64,000 bases of DNA from an uncultured Aurantimonas sp. (GCA_947488615.1 CANKZU010000006.1:157574-221573); one strand, 5' to 3'. Counted from the first letter of the stretch, positions 35,289 through 44,394 are shown. Notes: generated from the sequence alone by a model not told the origin. Numbers and translations: made by a program.

Positions 35289-35798
35289 TTACGCCCGCGC
35301 GAGCTCGACCTTCACCTTCGAACAATAGCGCTTGGACACCGGGTTCATCCGCTTGGCGTAATGGCCGGCATTGTATTTGAGGATCGTGCCGCAGGTGGTG
35401 CCGCCGCCGCGCTTCACCGCCCCGGCCAGGTAGCGCATGCCCCATTTGATGTTGGTGTCGGGATTGTAGAGCGCCTTGGTGCTGCCCTTGTAGCCCATGC
35501 CGCGCGCCGTCGCCGGCTTGATCTGCATCAGTCCCACCTCGCCGGCGGCGCCGGTCACCTTGGCGCGGTAACGGCTTTCGATGGTGACGACGGCGTGGGC
35601 CAGCGCGACCGGCACGCCGTTGGCCTTGGCATGCTTGGCGATAATGCCGGCATAGGGCCGATCGGAAAAGCGCTCCAGCGAGGCAACCTGGACCTCCGCA
35701 GTCTCATCGTGTTCGGAATTGGTCTGATGAGCGAAGACGGCTGTGGTCTGGCCGAGGAAAATCGTCGCGGCGAGCGCCGCGGCAGTCAGTCTGTGCAT
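35289..35798 (-). CDS. Small secreted lytic transglycosylase (SLT domain)
   Basis: A 169-residue protein with a signal peptide (about residues 1-23) and an SLT goose-lysozyme-like domain. The catalytic glutamate is E74 in T-I-E-S-R-Y, followed by the G-L-M-Q-I-K-P-A-T-A motif. It cleaves the glycan strand of peptidoglycan non-hydrolytically. Upstream codons in frame to 35945 precede the signal peptide and are rejected. C-terminal cysteines (C-G-T, Y-C-S) could form a disulfide. Confidence 0.87.
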   Translation of the reverse strand: MHRLTAAALAATIFLGQTTAVFAHQTNSEHDETAEVQVASLERFSDRPYAGIIAKHAKANGVPVALAHAVVTIESRYRAKVTGAAGEVGLMQIKPATARGMGYKGSTKALYNPDTNIKWGMRYLAGAVKRGGGTTCGTILKYNAGHYAKRMNPVSKRYCSKVKVELARA

Positions 35799-35966
35799 GA
35801 ATACCCCAAATTGATCGAAGGCCGCCCAACCCCTTGTAAAGGCGACTTTTACCCCCTCGCCACGAATGCATCGCGGCTTCGGCGAGCCGTTGTGTGCAGT
35901 GCAAAATGACCAGGAATGTGGCGGGTTAATCACGCAATATTTCAAGTTGAAATATTACAGCTGAAA

Positions 35967-36755
35967 TCAGCTGATGTTCGCCGGACTATCGTCGCGAGCG
36001 AAGGGCGAGCAGGGCAAAGCCGTCAGCAGCCGATGGAGGGTCTCGATCGTCGAGATGTCGGCGACGCCATCGACCCGCTCGGGACGAAAATGCCGCTGAA
36101 AGGCGATCGTCGCGAAATGCGTGGTTTCCTCGAACACGCCGTCGATCGGGACGTCGTAACCGTAGGCCGCCAGCAGCGATTGGTAGGCGGCCACCGGCTC
36201 CCCCTGATCGCCGCGCCCGAAGAATTGCCCGCCCCGTAGCGGCGCCGGCGGGACGAAGTGTCCGATGCCCGCAAGAAAAAGTTGATTCCAGGGGAACTTT
36301 TCGCCGGGATCGGATTTGCGCGCGGGCGCAATGTCGGAATGGGCGAGCACGAATTCAGGCACGATCGGCCAGCGGCCGACACATTCTTTGCACAATTCGA
36401 CGACGGCTTCGATCTGCGCGGCGGGAAAATCCGGGTAGCCATTGCCGTGACCGAGATTGACAATCTCGATGCCGATCGATCGGGAATTGATGTCGTCGCG
36501 CCCGCGCCAGCTTCCCGCGCCGGCGTGCCAGGCGCGCCGCGCCTCGGGCACCATCTGCACGACGCAGCCGTCCTCATGAACGAGATAATGGCAGGACACC
36601 CCGCTTTGCGGATCGCACAGCCAGCGCACCGCCCCCTCGCCCGTGCCCATACCGGTATAGTGGAGGATCAGCATGTCCGGCCCGCCCGCCAGACGCCGCT
36701 CGGTGTGATTGGGCGACGGCCGGACCTCGTCGATTCGCGCCGCGTCGGGTTTCAA
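35967..36755 (-). CDS. N-acetylmuramoyl-L-alanine amidase (AmiD-like)
   Basis: A 262-residue zinc amidase of the amidase_2 family with a C-terminal peptidoglycan-binding domain. Zinc ligands: H32 (I-L-H-Y-T-G), a later H, and the H-S-D-I-A-P-A-R-K-S-D-P-G segment. A PG_binding_1 region covers about 185-250 (Y-Q-S-L-L-A-A-Y-G-Y-D). No signal peptide is seen, so it is probably a cytosolic recycling enzyme (AmpD-like role). ATGA overlap with the TerB/DnaJ gene. Confidence 0.9.
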   Translation of the reverse strand: MKPDAARIDEVRPSPNHTERRLAGGPDMLILHYTGMGTGEGAVRWLCDPQSGVSCHYLVHEDGCVVQMVPEARRAWHAGAGSWRGRDDINSRSIGIEIVNLGHGNGYPDFPAAQIEAVVELCKECVGRWPIVPEFVLAHSDIAPARKSDPGEKFPWNQLFLAGIGHFVPPAPLRGGQFFGRGDQGEPVAAYQSLLAAYGYDVPIDGVFEETTHFATIAFQRHFRPERVDGVADISTIETLHRLLTALPCSPFARDDSPANIS

Positions 36756-37465
36756 GCCGCGGTCTTTCCAGAGATGGAGTGATAGGCGGCGTTGATCGCC
36801 TTCATCCGCTCGGTGGCGATGAACATGAATTCGTCGGGCACGCCGCGAGCGGCCAGCCGGTCGGGGTGGTTTTCGCGCACCAGCGACAGATAGCGCGCTC
36901 TGGTCTCCGCCGGTGGAGCGTCGGGATCGAGGCCGAGCACCGCGTAGGGATTTTCCGCTCCGAGGACATGGCGGTTCTTGATGCGGGCGAATTCCGTGTC
37001 GCTCAGCCCGAAGATTCGGCCGATCTCGGCGAGGAACGCCAGTTCGCGCTCATGCACCAGGCCATCCGCCTTGGCGATGTGGAACAGACCATCCAGGACA
37101 TCCGCCAGCAACTGGCAATCCCCATCCTCGTCCCGGCACAGGCCGCGCAACCGGGCGGCATAGATTTCGAACCCGGCGATGTCCTCCTTGGCGATGTCAT
37201 AGAGACGAAAGACATTGCGCATTTCCTCGGGCGGAATCTCCAGAATCTGCCGGAACGCCGTGATTTCCTGCTGGGAGACGATGCCGTCGGCTTTCGCCAT
37301 CTTGGCCGACAGCGCGATCACCGCGACGCCGAAAGCGACCCGGCGGCGGGTTTCCTGGTCGCCGCCAAACAACGCCCGGATGCTTTCCAGAACCGCCTCG
37401 AGGCTGGCTCGGCCACCGGTCGGGATCGCCTGTAGCAAGGTGTTGAGGTTGGATAATATCTGCAT
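36752..37465 (-). CDS. TerB/DnaJ-domain co-chaperone (DjlA-like)
   Basis: A 237-residue protein: a TerB-like helical domain (about residues 30-150) and a C-terminal J domain (about 168-235) with the essential H-P-D motif (E-N-H-P-D-R-L). It stimulates DnaK. Unlike DjlA of enterobacteria it shows no clear N-terminal membrane anchor. ATG 37465 is used; an in-frame start at 37498 is possible. It is coupled to the amidase gene, an arrangement I recall as common in rhizobia. The 324 bp upstream, before the divergent GH25 gene, holds nothing I recognise. Confidence 0.86.
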   Translation of the reverse strand: MQILSNLNTLLQAIPTGGRASLEAVLESIRALFGGDQETRRRVAFGVAVIALSAKMAKADGIVSQQEITAFRQILEIPPEEMRNVFRLYDIAKEDIAGFEIYAARLRGLCRDEDGDCQLLADVLDGLFHIAKADGLVHERELAFLAEIGRIFGLSDTEFARIKNRHVLGAENPYAVLGLDPDAPPAETRARYLSLVRENHPDRLAARGVPDEFMFIATERMKAINAAYHSISGKTAA

Positions 37466-37789
37466 TGCGGAGGCTCGCCGCCCTTTGTCGATTCGCAATT
37501 ATCGGCGATCGCTCCCGGCGAGGCAAATGCCACACCGCGCCGTGCCGCCATCAAGGCCGGGATCGCGCGTGACCCTGTAAATGATGCCGGCAAGCTTCGG
37601 TCAAGCTCACTTTGATCTGATCGACGCCAGATTACGCGAATTTCGTCCTGGTTTGCGTCGGAGCGGCCCACTCGCCCTGGCAGTTGTCCACGCCTGCTGG
37701 TCGAGGCTTGAAAGCCTGTGCCGGCACCACTTGCGATTTGTCTCAACCCGCCATCATGATGGCCCAATTCAAACCGAGCCGAGCCGACG

Positions 37790-38605
37790 ATGAAGCGTTT
37801 CTTTCCGACCTACCCGGCCCCATCGACCAGAACGCGCCGCGGCCTGGGCAGGCGGGCGCTTGTCCTGGCCGGCATAGCGGCGGCGGCACTGCTGGTCGGC
37901 GGCTGCCGCTCCCCGACCCTCGACGTCAAGGAGCTCGGCCTCACGGGCATGGCCGCCGAATCGGCCCATCAATACCCGATCCACGGGATCGACATCTCGA
38001 AATACCAGGGCACGGTCGATTGGGACGCCGCCCGCAACGGTGGCGTCGCCTTCGCCTGGCTGAAAGCCACGGAGGGGGGCGACCGGGTCGACGAACGGTT
38101 CCAGGAGAACTGGGAGAAGACGAAGGCGGCGGGCATCCCGCGCGGGGCCTACCATTTCTGGTATCACTGCCGGCCGGGAATCGAGCAAGCCCAGGCCTTC
38201 ATCAACGCCGTCCCCAAGGAGCGCCTGGCGCTGCCACCGGTGATCGATATCGAGTGGACGCCGTTTTCGCCGACCTGCACCAAGCGGCCGCCGCGCGAGG
38301 AACTGGTTCGCGAAGTGATGGCGATGTCGAACGCGCTCGAACGCCATTATGGCCAGCGGCCGCTTCTCTACATCCCGATCGACGTGCATCGCGACCGGCT
38401 GGTCGGTGCCTTCCCCCGCCACGAGGTCTGGCTGCGAGCGGTCGCGGATCATCCCGACAACGTTTACGAGAACCGCAAATTTCGATTCTGGCAGTATACC
38501 GGGACCGGCACCGTCCCGGGCGTGAAGGGCGAGGTCGACCGCAACGCCTTCGCCGGAACCCGCGAGGACTGGAAAAAGTGGCTGGAAGCAAATCTCGCGC
38601 GCTGA
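37790..38605 (+). CDS. GH25 family lysozyme, lipoprotein
   Basis: A 271-residue protein. A basic start and a hydrophobic stretch lead to the lipobox L-V-G-G-C39, so it is probably lipid-anchored. The GH25 barrel starts at G-I-D-I-S-K-Y-Q-G (D68) and has the catalytic D-I-E triad (V-I-D-I-E-W) near 155. It cleaves MurNAc-GlcNAc bonds in peptidoglycan. Short intergenic space to the next gene suggests joint expression. Confidence 0.9.
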   Translation: MKRFFPTYPAPSTRTRRGLGRRALVLAGIAAAALLVGGCRSPTLDVKELGLTGMAAESAHQYPIHGIDISKYQGTVDWDAARNGGVAFAWLKATEGGDRVDERFQENWEKTKAAGIPRGAYHFWYHCRPGIEQAQAFINAVPKERLALPPVIDIEWTPFSPTCTKRPPREELVREVMAMSNALERHYGQRPLLYIPIDVHRDRLVGAFPRHEVWLRAVADHPDNVYENRKFRFWQYTGTGTVPGVKGEVDRNAFAGTREDWKKWLEANLAR

Positions 38606-38678
38606 CCTTCTTCAATCCGCCATCTTGAGCGGCTAGGCGCAAACCATTCCGCCAAACGCACAGATGAGGATCTCCGCG

Positions 38679-39866
38679 ATGCTTCGAGCCGGCCGACTTG
38701 CCCTGACCCTGACCTTGCTCCTGTCGGGCACCAGCCTCGCGGCGGCCCAGCAGTGCGGCGGCGACTTTTCGCAGTTCCTCGACGGGGTCCGGGCCGAGGC
38801 CCTCGCCAAGGGCCTGTCGCCGGCCGCCGTCGATACGGCGCTCGCCAGCATGCGGCTCGATCCGAAGGTCCTCGCCGCCGACCGCGCACAAGGGGTGTTC
38901 GCCCAGGATTGGCAGCAATTCGCCACCCGCATGGTCAACAGCTACCGGCTGAGTCAAGGCAAGGCCAATCTTCAGAAATACGCCAGCGTCCTTGCCAAGG
39001 TGGAAGCCGAGACGGGTGTCCCCGGCCCGGTGATCGCCGCCTTCTGGGGCTTGGAGACCGATTACGGCGCGGTGCTCGGCAATTTCGACACGCTGGCGGC
39101 GCTGGCGACACTCGCCCATGACTGCCGCCGGCCGGAGCTGTTCCGCCCGCATCTCATCGGCGCGATCGAGATCGTCGATCGGGGCTACCTGACCCCGTCG
39201 GAGATGAAGGGCGCTTGGGCCGGCGAGATCGGCCAAACCCAGCTTCTGCCGGAGGAATACATCGCCTTCGGCACCGACGGCGACGGCAATGGCCGCGTCG
39301 ATCTGCGCAAGGACGCCGCCGACGTCCTCGTCACCACTGGCAAATACATCCAGTCGCTCGGCTGGCGCGGCGGCGAGCCCTGGCTGGAAGCGGTACGAGT
39401 GCCAGCCGATTTCCCCTGGGATCGCGCCGCCCTCGTCAACAAGGAACCGCGCTCCAGCTTCGCCGCGCTCGGCGTTGCCAAGGCGGACGGTTCGCCGCTT
39501 CCCGCCGACGAACTGCCGGCGGCGCTGATCCTGCCGATGGGGCGCGGCGGCCCGGCCTTCCTCGCCTATCCGAACTTCGACATTTATCTGAAATGGAACA
39601 AGTCGCTAGTCTACTCCCTGACTGCGGCTTATTTCTCGACGCGCCTTGCCGGTGCCCCGCCCATCGACATGGGCAATCCGCAGCCTGGCCTCGACCTCGA
39701 TCAGACCAAGCGCTTGCAGCAGCGGCTCGTCGAACTCGGCCACGATGTCGGCGGGGTCGACGGCATCCTCGGCGAGAATACCCGCTCGGCCGTGCGCCGC
39801 GAGCAGCAGCGGCTTGGCCTACCGGCTGACGGCTGGCCGACGCGGGCTCTGCTCTCGGCGCTCTGA
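38679..39866 (+). CDS. Lytic murein transglycosylase, MltB family
   Basis: A 395-residue exported protein: signal peptide (residues 1-23), SLT_2 domain with catalytic E126 in F-W-G-L-E-T-D-Y-G, and a C-terminal PG_binding_1 domain (about 330-393). Contains an EF-hand-like D-G-D-G-N-G-R-V-D loop, common in this family. ATG 38679 has GAGG 9 nt upstream; 38664 has none. A terminator follows at 39874. Confidence 0.93.
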   Translation: MLRAGRLALTLTLLLSGTSLAAAQQCGGDFSQFLDGVRAEALAKGLSPAAVDTALASMRLDPKVLAADRAQGVFAQDWQQFATRMVNSYRLSQGKANLQKYASVLAKVEAETGVPGPVIAAFWGLETDYGAVLGNFDTLAALATLAHDCRRPELFRPHLIGAIEIVDRGYLTPSEMKGAWAGEIGQTQLLPEEYIAFGTDGDGNGRVDLRKDAADVLVTTGKYIQSLGWRGGEPWLEAVRVPADFPWDRAALVNKEPRSSFAALGVAKADGSPLPADELPAALILPMGRGGPAFLAYPNFDIYLKWNKSLVYSLTAAYFSTRLAGAPPIDMGNPQPGLDLDQTKRLQQRLVELGHDVGGVDGILGENTRSAVRREQQRLGLPADGWPTRALLSAL

Positions 39867-39873
39867 GACCCGT

Positions 39874-39920
39874 CCGGGTCGCGGGTTTCTTATTCCCGGC
39901 GACCCGGATTGTTCTTTTTC
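39874..39920 (+). terminator. Rho-independent terminator after the MltB-like gene
   Basis: The stem CCGGGTCG/CGACCCGG (39874-39881 with 39900-39907) with an inner GGG/CCC pairing and a T-run (TTCTTTTTC) behind it. Confidence 0.8.
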
Positions 39921-39957
39921 GCCCGATGCTCTCGATAACCTTTTTGGACCTGCCCAC

Positions 39958-39972
39958 TAGACGACCGGTCTA
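39958..39972. promoter_or_regulatory. TAGAC-N5-GTCTA operator of the TetR operon
   Basis: A perfect 5-bp inverted repeat ends 11 nt before the ATG of the TetR gene, inside its likely promoter (TTGGAC at 39944-39949). It resembles the TAGAC/GTCTA half-sites I recall for NemR-type TetR repressors. The transcript would have little or no leader. Probable autoregulatory operator. Confidence 0.6.
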
Positions 39973-39983
39973 ATCGCCCCAAT

Positions 39984-40571
39984 ATGTCGGCCATGACCGA
40001 TACCCGTACGCATCTTCTGGCTGTTGGAAGAGGGCTCGCCGCCCAGCGCGGATTCACGGCTGTTGGACTTCAGGAACTTCTGAAGGCGGCCGAAGTGCCG
40101 AAGGGGTCCTTCTACCATTATTTCCCGTCCAAAGAGGCCTATGGCTGCGCGTTGCTCGAGAGCTTCGTGGAAGGTTACAAGGCGGATCTCACCCAGACAC
40201 TCGACAACACCGCTCTGTCGGCGAAGGATCGCCTTCTGGCCTATTTCTCGGATTGGCGTCTGAAACAATGCAGCTCCCGGGCGGAGGATCGGTGCCTTGT
40301 GGTCAAACTCTCCGCCGAGGTCGCCGACCTGTCGCCCGGCATGAGCGCGGTCCTGCGGGACGGAATCGATGCCATCGTGGCCAAATTGGCCGCGGTTCTG
40401 CGCCAGGGCGCCGCCGAAGGATCGATCGGTGCGACCGACGATCCGGAAGCCCTCGCCACGACCTTCTACCAGATCTGGCTCGGCGCCAGTCTCATGGCCA
40501 GCCTGGCACGGGACGATGCTCCGTTCAGGGTCGCCATGGCGACCACCGAAAGGTTGATTCCTCCGTCCTGA
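39984..40571 (+). CDS. TetR/AcrR family repressor
   Basis: A 195-residue regulator: an N-terminal TetR helix-turn-helix (about residues 10-56, with K-A-A-E-V-P-K-G-S-F-Y-H-Y-F-P-S-K) and a C-terminal ligand domain with C99 and C107 around S-R-A-E-D-R-C. NemR-type relatives sense electrophiles through cysteines; whether these residues do so is inference. It is the first gene of an operon with a CurA-like reductase and a DJ-1/PfpI protein. Confidence 0.88.
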   Translation: MSAMTDTRTHLLAVGRGLAAQRGFTAVGLQELLKAAEVPKGSFYHYFPSKEAYGCALLESFVEGYKADLTQTLDNTALSAKDRLLAYFSDWRLKQCSSRAEDRCLVVKLSAEVADLSPGMSAVLRDGIDAIVAKLAAVLRQGAAEGSIGATDDPEALATTFYQIWLGASLMASLARDDAPFRVAMATTERLIPPS

Positions 40572-40633
40572 GAATGTCGCGCGCCGGGCGCGCAACCGCT
40601 CCCCCTCCCTCACATCACAATCGAAAGCTGATC

Positions 40634-41671
40634 ATGTCCCAGACCGACGACGCCAACCGCCGTATCGTTCTCGCCGACCGCCCGAAGGGCGAGCCGACCG
40701 ACAGCACGCTCAAGCTCGAAACCATCGATGTTCCCACGCCAGCCGATGGCCAGATGCTGTTGCGCACGGAGTTCCTGTCGCTCGACCCCTATATGCGCGG
40801 CCGCATGAGCGACGCGCCGTCCTATGCCCCGCCGGTCGCAATCGGCGAGGTCATGGTCGGCGGCACGGTGTCAGAGGTCGTCGAATCGAAGCTGAAGGGT
40901 TTCGCCAAGGGCGACTGGGTGCTGAGCTTCAACGGCTGGCAGGACTACGCGCTGTCGGACGGCCAAGGCGTAACGGCGCTGGGCCGCAATCCGGAACACC
41001 CCTCCTGGGCGCTCGGCATCATGGGCATGCCCGGCTTCACCGCCTGGGCCGGACTGACCCAGATCGGCGCGCCGAAAGAAGGCGAGACCCTCGTCGTCGC
41101 CGCCGCGACTGGCCCCGTGGGCGCCACGGTCGGCCAGATCGGCAAGCTCATGGGCTGCCGCGTCGTCGGCGTTGCGGGCGGCTTGGACAAATGTGCCTAC
41201 GCGGTCGACACGCTCGGCTTCGACGCCTGCATCGATCACAAATCCGATGATTTCGCCGAACAGCTGAAAGCCGCGACGCCTGACGGCATCGACATCGATT
41301 TCGAGAATGTCGGCGGCAAGGTCCTCGACGCTGTCGTGCCCCTGCTCAATATCGGCGCCCGCATTCCCGTCTGCGGCCTGGTCTCGCAGTATAACGCCAC
41401 CAGCCTGCCCGACGGGCCGGATCGGATGAACTGGCTGATGGGCCAAATCCTACGCAAGCAGCTCACCGTGCGCGGCTTCATCATCTTCAACGACTTCGTC
41501 CATCTCTATCCCGAGTTCGCCAAAGCGATGAGCGCCTGGATCGAGGCGGGGAAGATTCACTACCGCGAAGAGATCATCGACGGTCTCGACAACGCCCCGC
41601 AGGCCCTCATCGGCCTGCTCAAGGGCGAGAATTTCGGCAAGCGGGTGATCCGCGTCGGCAACGCGAAATAA
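40634..41671 (+). CDS. NADP-dependent oxidoreductase, CurA/alkenal reductase type
   Basis: A 345-residue zinc-free medium-chain dehydrogenase/reductase. Diagnostic segments are R-T-E-F-L-S-L-D-P-Y-M-R-G-R-M near residue 45 and the nucleotide-binding A-A-T-G-P-V-G-A-T-V-G-Q near 157. These enzymes reduce the C=C bond of curcumin, alkenals and other unsaturated carbonyls with NADPH. It follows the TetR gene by 62 bp and precedes the DJ-1 gene by 20 bp. Confidence 0.92.
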   Translation: MSQTDDANRRIVLADRPKGEPTDSTLKLETIDVPTPADGQMLLRTEFLSLDPYMRGRMSDAPSYAPPVAIGEVMVGGTVSEVVESKLKGFAKGDWVLSFNGWQDYALSDGQGVTALGRNPEHPSWALGIMGMPGFTAWAGLTQIGAPKEGETLVVAAATGPVGATVGQIGKLMGCRVVGVAGGLDKCAYAVDTLGFDACIDHKSDDFAEQLKAATPDGIDIDFENVGGKVLDAVVPLLNIGARIPVCGLVSQYNATSLPDGPDRMNWLMGQILRKQLTVRGFIIFNDFVHLYPEFAKAMSAWIEAGKIHYREEIIDGLDNAPQALIGLLKGENFGKRVIRVGNAK

Positions 41672-41691
41672 TCAATCTCAAGGATAAACAC

Positions 41692-42369
41692 ATGAACATT
41701 CTGATGGTCCTCACATCCCACGACACCCTCGGCGACACCGGCGAAAAAACCGGCTTCTGGCTGGAGGAGTTCGCCGCGCCCTATTACGTGCTGCGCGACG
41801 CTGGCGCCCAGATCACACTTGCGTCGCCGAAGGGCGGCCAGCCGCCGCTCGACCCGAAGAGCGATGCCCCGGACGCCCAGACCGAAGCGACGGAACGCTT
41901 CAAGAAGGACGACGCGGCCCAACAGGCGCTGGCCACGACCGCCAAGCTCGCGGAAATCGACGCGGCGGAGTTCGACGCGGTCTTTTATCCGGGTGGCCAC
42001 GGCCCGCTCTGGGATCTCGCCGAGAGCGCCGACAGCAAGCGCCTGATCGAGGCGTTTGCCGCCAGCGACCGCCCGATCGGCGCTGTCTGTCATGCCCCGG
42101 CGATCTTCCGCCACACAACCGGGATTGACGGCAAACCGCTGGTCTCCGGCCGCCGTGTCGCGGGCTTCACCAATACCGAGGAAGAGGCCGTCGGGCTCAC
42201 GGACGTCGTGCCGTTCCTGGTCGAGGATATGCTCAAGGCGAATGGCGGCCTTTACGAAAAGGGCGCCGACTGGGGTTCCTACGTGGTCGTCGACGGCAAG
42301 CTGGTGACCGGCCAGAACCCGGCGTCGTCGGAAGAGGCCGCGAAAGAGCTGTTGAAGCTCCTGAAATAA
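41692..42369 (+). CDS. DJ-1/PfpI family protein (Hsp31-like)
   Basis: A 225-residue class I glutamine-amidotransferase-like protein. The nucleophile C133 stands in the elbow A-V-C-H-A-P-A with H134 beside it, and an early E (in G-F-W-L-E-E-F) completes the site. Relatives act as methylglyoxal glyoxalases or holding chaperones. Together with the reductase and the regulator it makes sense as a carbonyl/electrophile defence operon. Confidence 0.9.
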   Translation: MNILMVLTSHDTLGDTGEKTGFWLEEFAAPYYVLRDAGAQITLASPKGGQPPLDPKSDAPDAQTEATERFKKDDAAQQALATTAKLAEIDAAEFDAVFYPGGHGPLWDLAESADSKRLIEAFAASDRPIGAVCHAPAIFRHTTGIDGKPLVSGRRVAGFTNTEEEAVGLTDVVPFLVEDMLKANGGLYEKGADWGSYVVVDGKLVTGQNPASSEEAAKELLKLLK

Positions 42370-42380
42370 ATCGAACCGCT

Positions 42381-42414
42381 GCCCTCCAATGGCCCCTCCC
42401 AGCCGTTGGAGGGC
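42381..42414 (+). terminator. Hairpin at the end of the TetR-CurA-DJ-1 operon
   Basis: A perfect 9-base stem (42381-42389 with 42406-42414) 11 nt after the stop, without a T-run. Possible terminator or RNA-end stabiliser. Confidence 0.5.
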
Positions 42415-42596
42415 GGCATCCGGCTGAAATGCCGTATTGGGTTTCGGTCGGGACGCTGAGGGGATCGGCGTTTATCGCCGTCATCGGGAACCAATGCTGC
42501 ATCGCAGCATTCCTTCCCAGCATCTAGCGTGAGTTCGCGTTCTTCTCCCCAGCCGGGGGCGCCGGACTGCTGGCTCCTCCCACAGGATTTCAATCC

Positions 42597-43826
42597 ATGA
42601 AACCACTTTCCAAGGCCACCATGATGGAGGCGACCCGTCTGACCCGGAACGGGCAACTCCAGGAAGCGATGGCCCTTCTGCAGGGGTTGAGTTCGGACGA
42701 GGCCTCGTCGGCCGCGGGTTTCGACGCACAGCACGACAATGATCGCCGGCCTGCGGGCGCCGCCGCTTCCGTCATCGACATCACCCCTACCGCCGCGACT
42801 TCAAAAACCCGGAGCGCATCACCTTCCCCAGAAAGAAACCCGCGGATCGAGCCGAAAAAATCCGCGATCCCGCAGGTGCTGCGCGGATTTCTCGACCGGA
42901 TCGGGACGCAAGGGTTCGAGGGTCTTGGCAGTTCGCCGGTCGCTCCCGACACAGGCCCCTTGCCCGACGGCGCCCGATTTTCCGCCCGCACTTACGCCAA
43001 CGCGGCGGGAAGCCGCGAGTACAAGATCTATGTTCCGAGCGGATATGATGGGCAGGCCGTGCCACTCGTGGTCATGCTGCACGGCTGCACCCAGTCGCCC
43101 GACGATTTTGCCGCCGGCACGCGGATGAACGAGTTGGCCGAGGAGCAGACCTTCCTGGTGGCCTATCCCGCCCAGTCCCGCTCCGCCAACACCTCCAAAT
43201 GCTGGAACTGGTTCAATGCGGGCGATCAGGAGCGCGATCGCGGCGAGCCGTCGCTGATCGCCGGCATCACCCGACAGATCATCGACGAACTTTCCGTCGA
43301 GCCGGAATGCGTCTACGTCGCCGGCCTGTCCGCCGGTGGCGCCGCGGCGGCGATCATGGGGGCCACCTATCCCGAGCTGTTCACCGCCGTCGGCGTTCAT
43401 TCGGGCCTCGCCCGCGGGGCAGCGCGCGACATGGGGTCCGCCTTCGCCGCGATGCGCAACGGCGCCGCCCCCAACTCCCAGACGTCGCCGTCCGGTGGTT
43501 TCGTCCCGACCATCGTCTTTCATGGCGACCGCGACACGACCGTCCATCCGGTCAATGGCGAGCATGTGATTGAACAGGCGAAGGCCGCCGCCGGCGTCCA
43601 GACCGAAATTCGCCAGGGCGAAGCCCCCGGCGGGATACGATATACCCAGACGGTCCACGCCGACGAACAACGAGGGACGACGCTGGAACATTGGGTCCTG
43701 CATGGCGCCGGCCACGCATGGTCCGGCGGCAGTCCCGCCGGAACCTATACGGAGCCGAAAGGACCGGACGCCAGCCGCGAAATGCTCCGGTTCTTCCGCG
43801 AGCAAGCCGGGGCAACGCGCGGCTGA
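42597..43826 (+). CDS. PHB depolymerase/feruloyl-esterase-type alpha-beta hydrolase (LpqC-like)
   Basis: A 409-residue esterase. The hydrolase domain (about 125-405) has the oxyanion segment M-L-H-G-C-T-Q-S-P, the nucleophile S245 in G-L-S-A-G-G and a late histidine in G-A-G-H-A-W. Family members split poly(3-hydroxybutyrate) or aromatic esters. The first 120 residues are low complexity and no signal peptide is seen, so an intracellular depolymerase is more likely than a secreted one. No PHB granule genes are near. Confidence 0.87.
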   Translation: MKPLSKATMMEATRLTRNGQLQEAMALLQGLSSDEASSAAGFDAQHDNDRRPAGAAASVIDITPTAATSKTRSASPSPERNPRIEPKKSAIPQVLRGFLDRIGTQGFEGLGSSPVAPDTGPLPDGARFSARTYANAAGSREYKIYVPSGYDGQAVPLVVMLHGCTQSPDDFAAGTRMNELAEEQTFLVAYPAQSRSANTSKCWNWFNAGDQERDRGEPSLIAGITRQIIDELSVEPECVYVAGLSAGGAAAAIMGATYPELFTAVGVHSGLARGAARDMGSAFAAMRNGAAPNSQTSPSGGFVPTIVFHGDRDTTVHPVNGEHVIEQAKAAAGVQTEIRQGEAPGGIRYTQTVHADEQRGTTLEHWVLHGAGHAWSGGSPAGTYTEPKGPDASREMLRFFREQAGATRG

Positions 43827-43911
43827 ACGCCACGACAGAGCGGAACGGCCGAAATCGCGAGGGAAGCCGGGCGCAACGAGTTGCGGCCGGCTTCCCCGTA
43901 ACACCGAGAGC

Positions 43912-44394
43912 CTACTGGCGCGGCATCATTCTGCCGCCCCTCGGCGACATGAAGGCCTGCATTTCCTCGATCGTAACCTTGCCATTCGCGTCGGCGTCAA
44001 CCGCCTTGAAGAACCGCGCATGCACGGCCTGGACCTCCTCGAGCGACAAAGCGCCATCGCCATCGGTATCGAGCAGGATCATCATCATCTGCATCATATG
44101 GGCGCCGCCCATGCGGGGACCCATAATACCGCCCCGCATGCCCCAGCGATTGTCATGATCGTCGTCATCGCGCTCTGAGCGTTGCCGACCCGGCCGCATC
44201 TTGCCGTCGTCCTCCTCGGCACGTTCCGACCGCCGCGCGGCCGGACGCATCATGTCGTCGTCCTGCTGCTGCATCATCTTGCCGGGGTGATCCTGCTGCC
44301 CGGCGGCTCCCTGATTCTGCTGACTGCTGGCGGTCGTGGCGCTGCCGGCCAGAATCAACGCGGATGTCGTCAACGCCAATAGCAACTTGAACAT
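43912..44394 (-). CDS. Secreted EF-hand protein
   Basis: A 160-residue protein with a signal peptide (about residues 1-25), a very polar, Met-, Arg- and Asp-rich middle (35-105) and two EF-hand loops, D109-T-D-G-D-G to E120 and D133-A-D-A-N-G to E144, both complete for calcium. The many methionines (M-M-Q-Q-Q, H-M-M-Q-M-M-M) recall copper-binding periplasmic proteins; this is speculation. ATG 44394 is chosen for the signal peptide. Confidence 0.82.
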   Translation of the reverse strand: MFKLLLALTTSALILAGSATTASSQQNQGAAGQQDHPGKMMQQQDDDMMRPAARRSERAEEDDGKMRPGRQRSERDDDDHDNRWGMRGGIMGPRMGGAHMMQMMMILLDTDGDGALSLEEVQAVHARFFKAVDADANGKVTIEEMQAFMSPRGGRMMPRQ

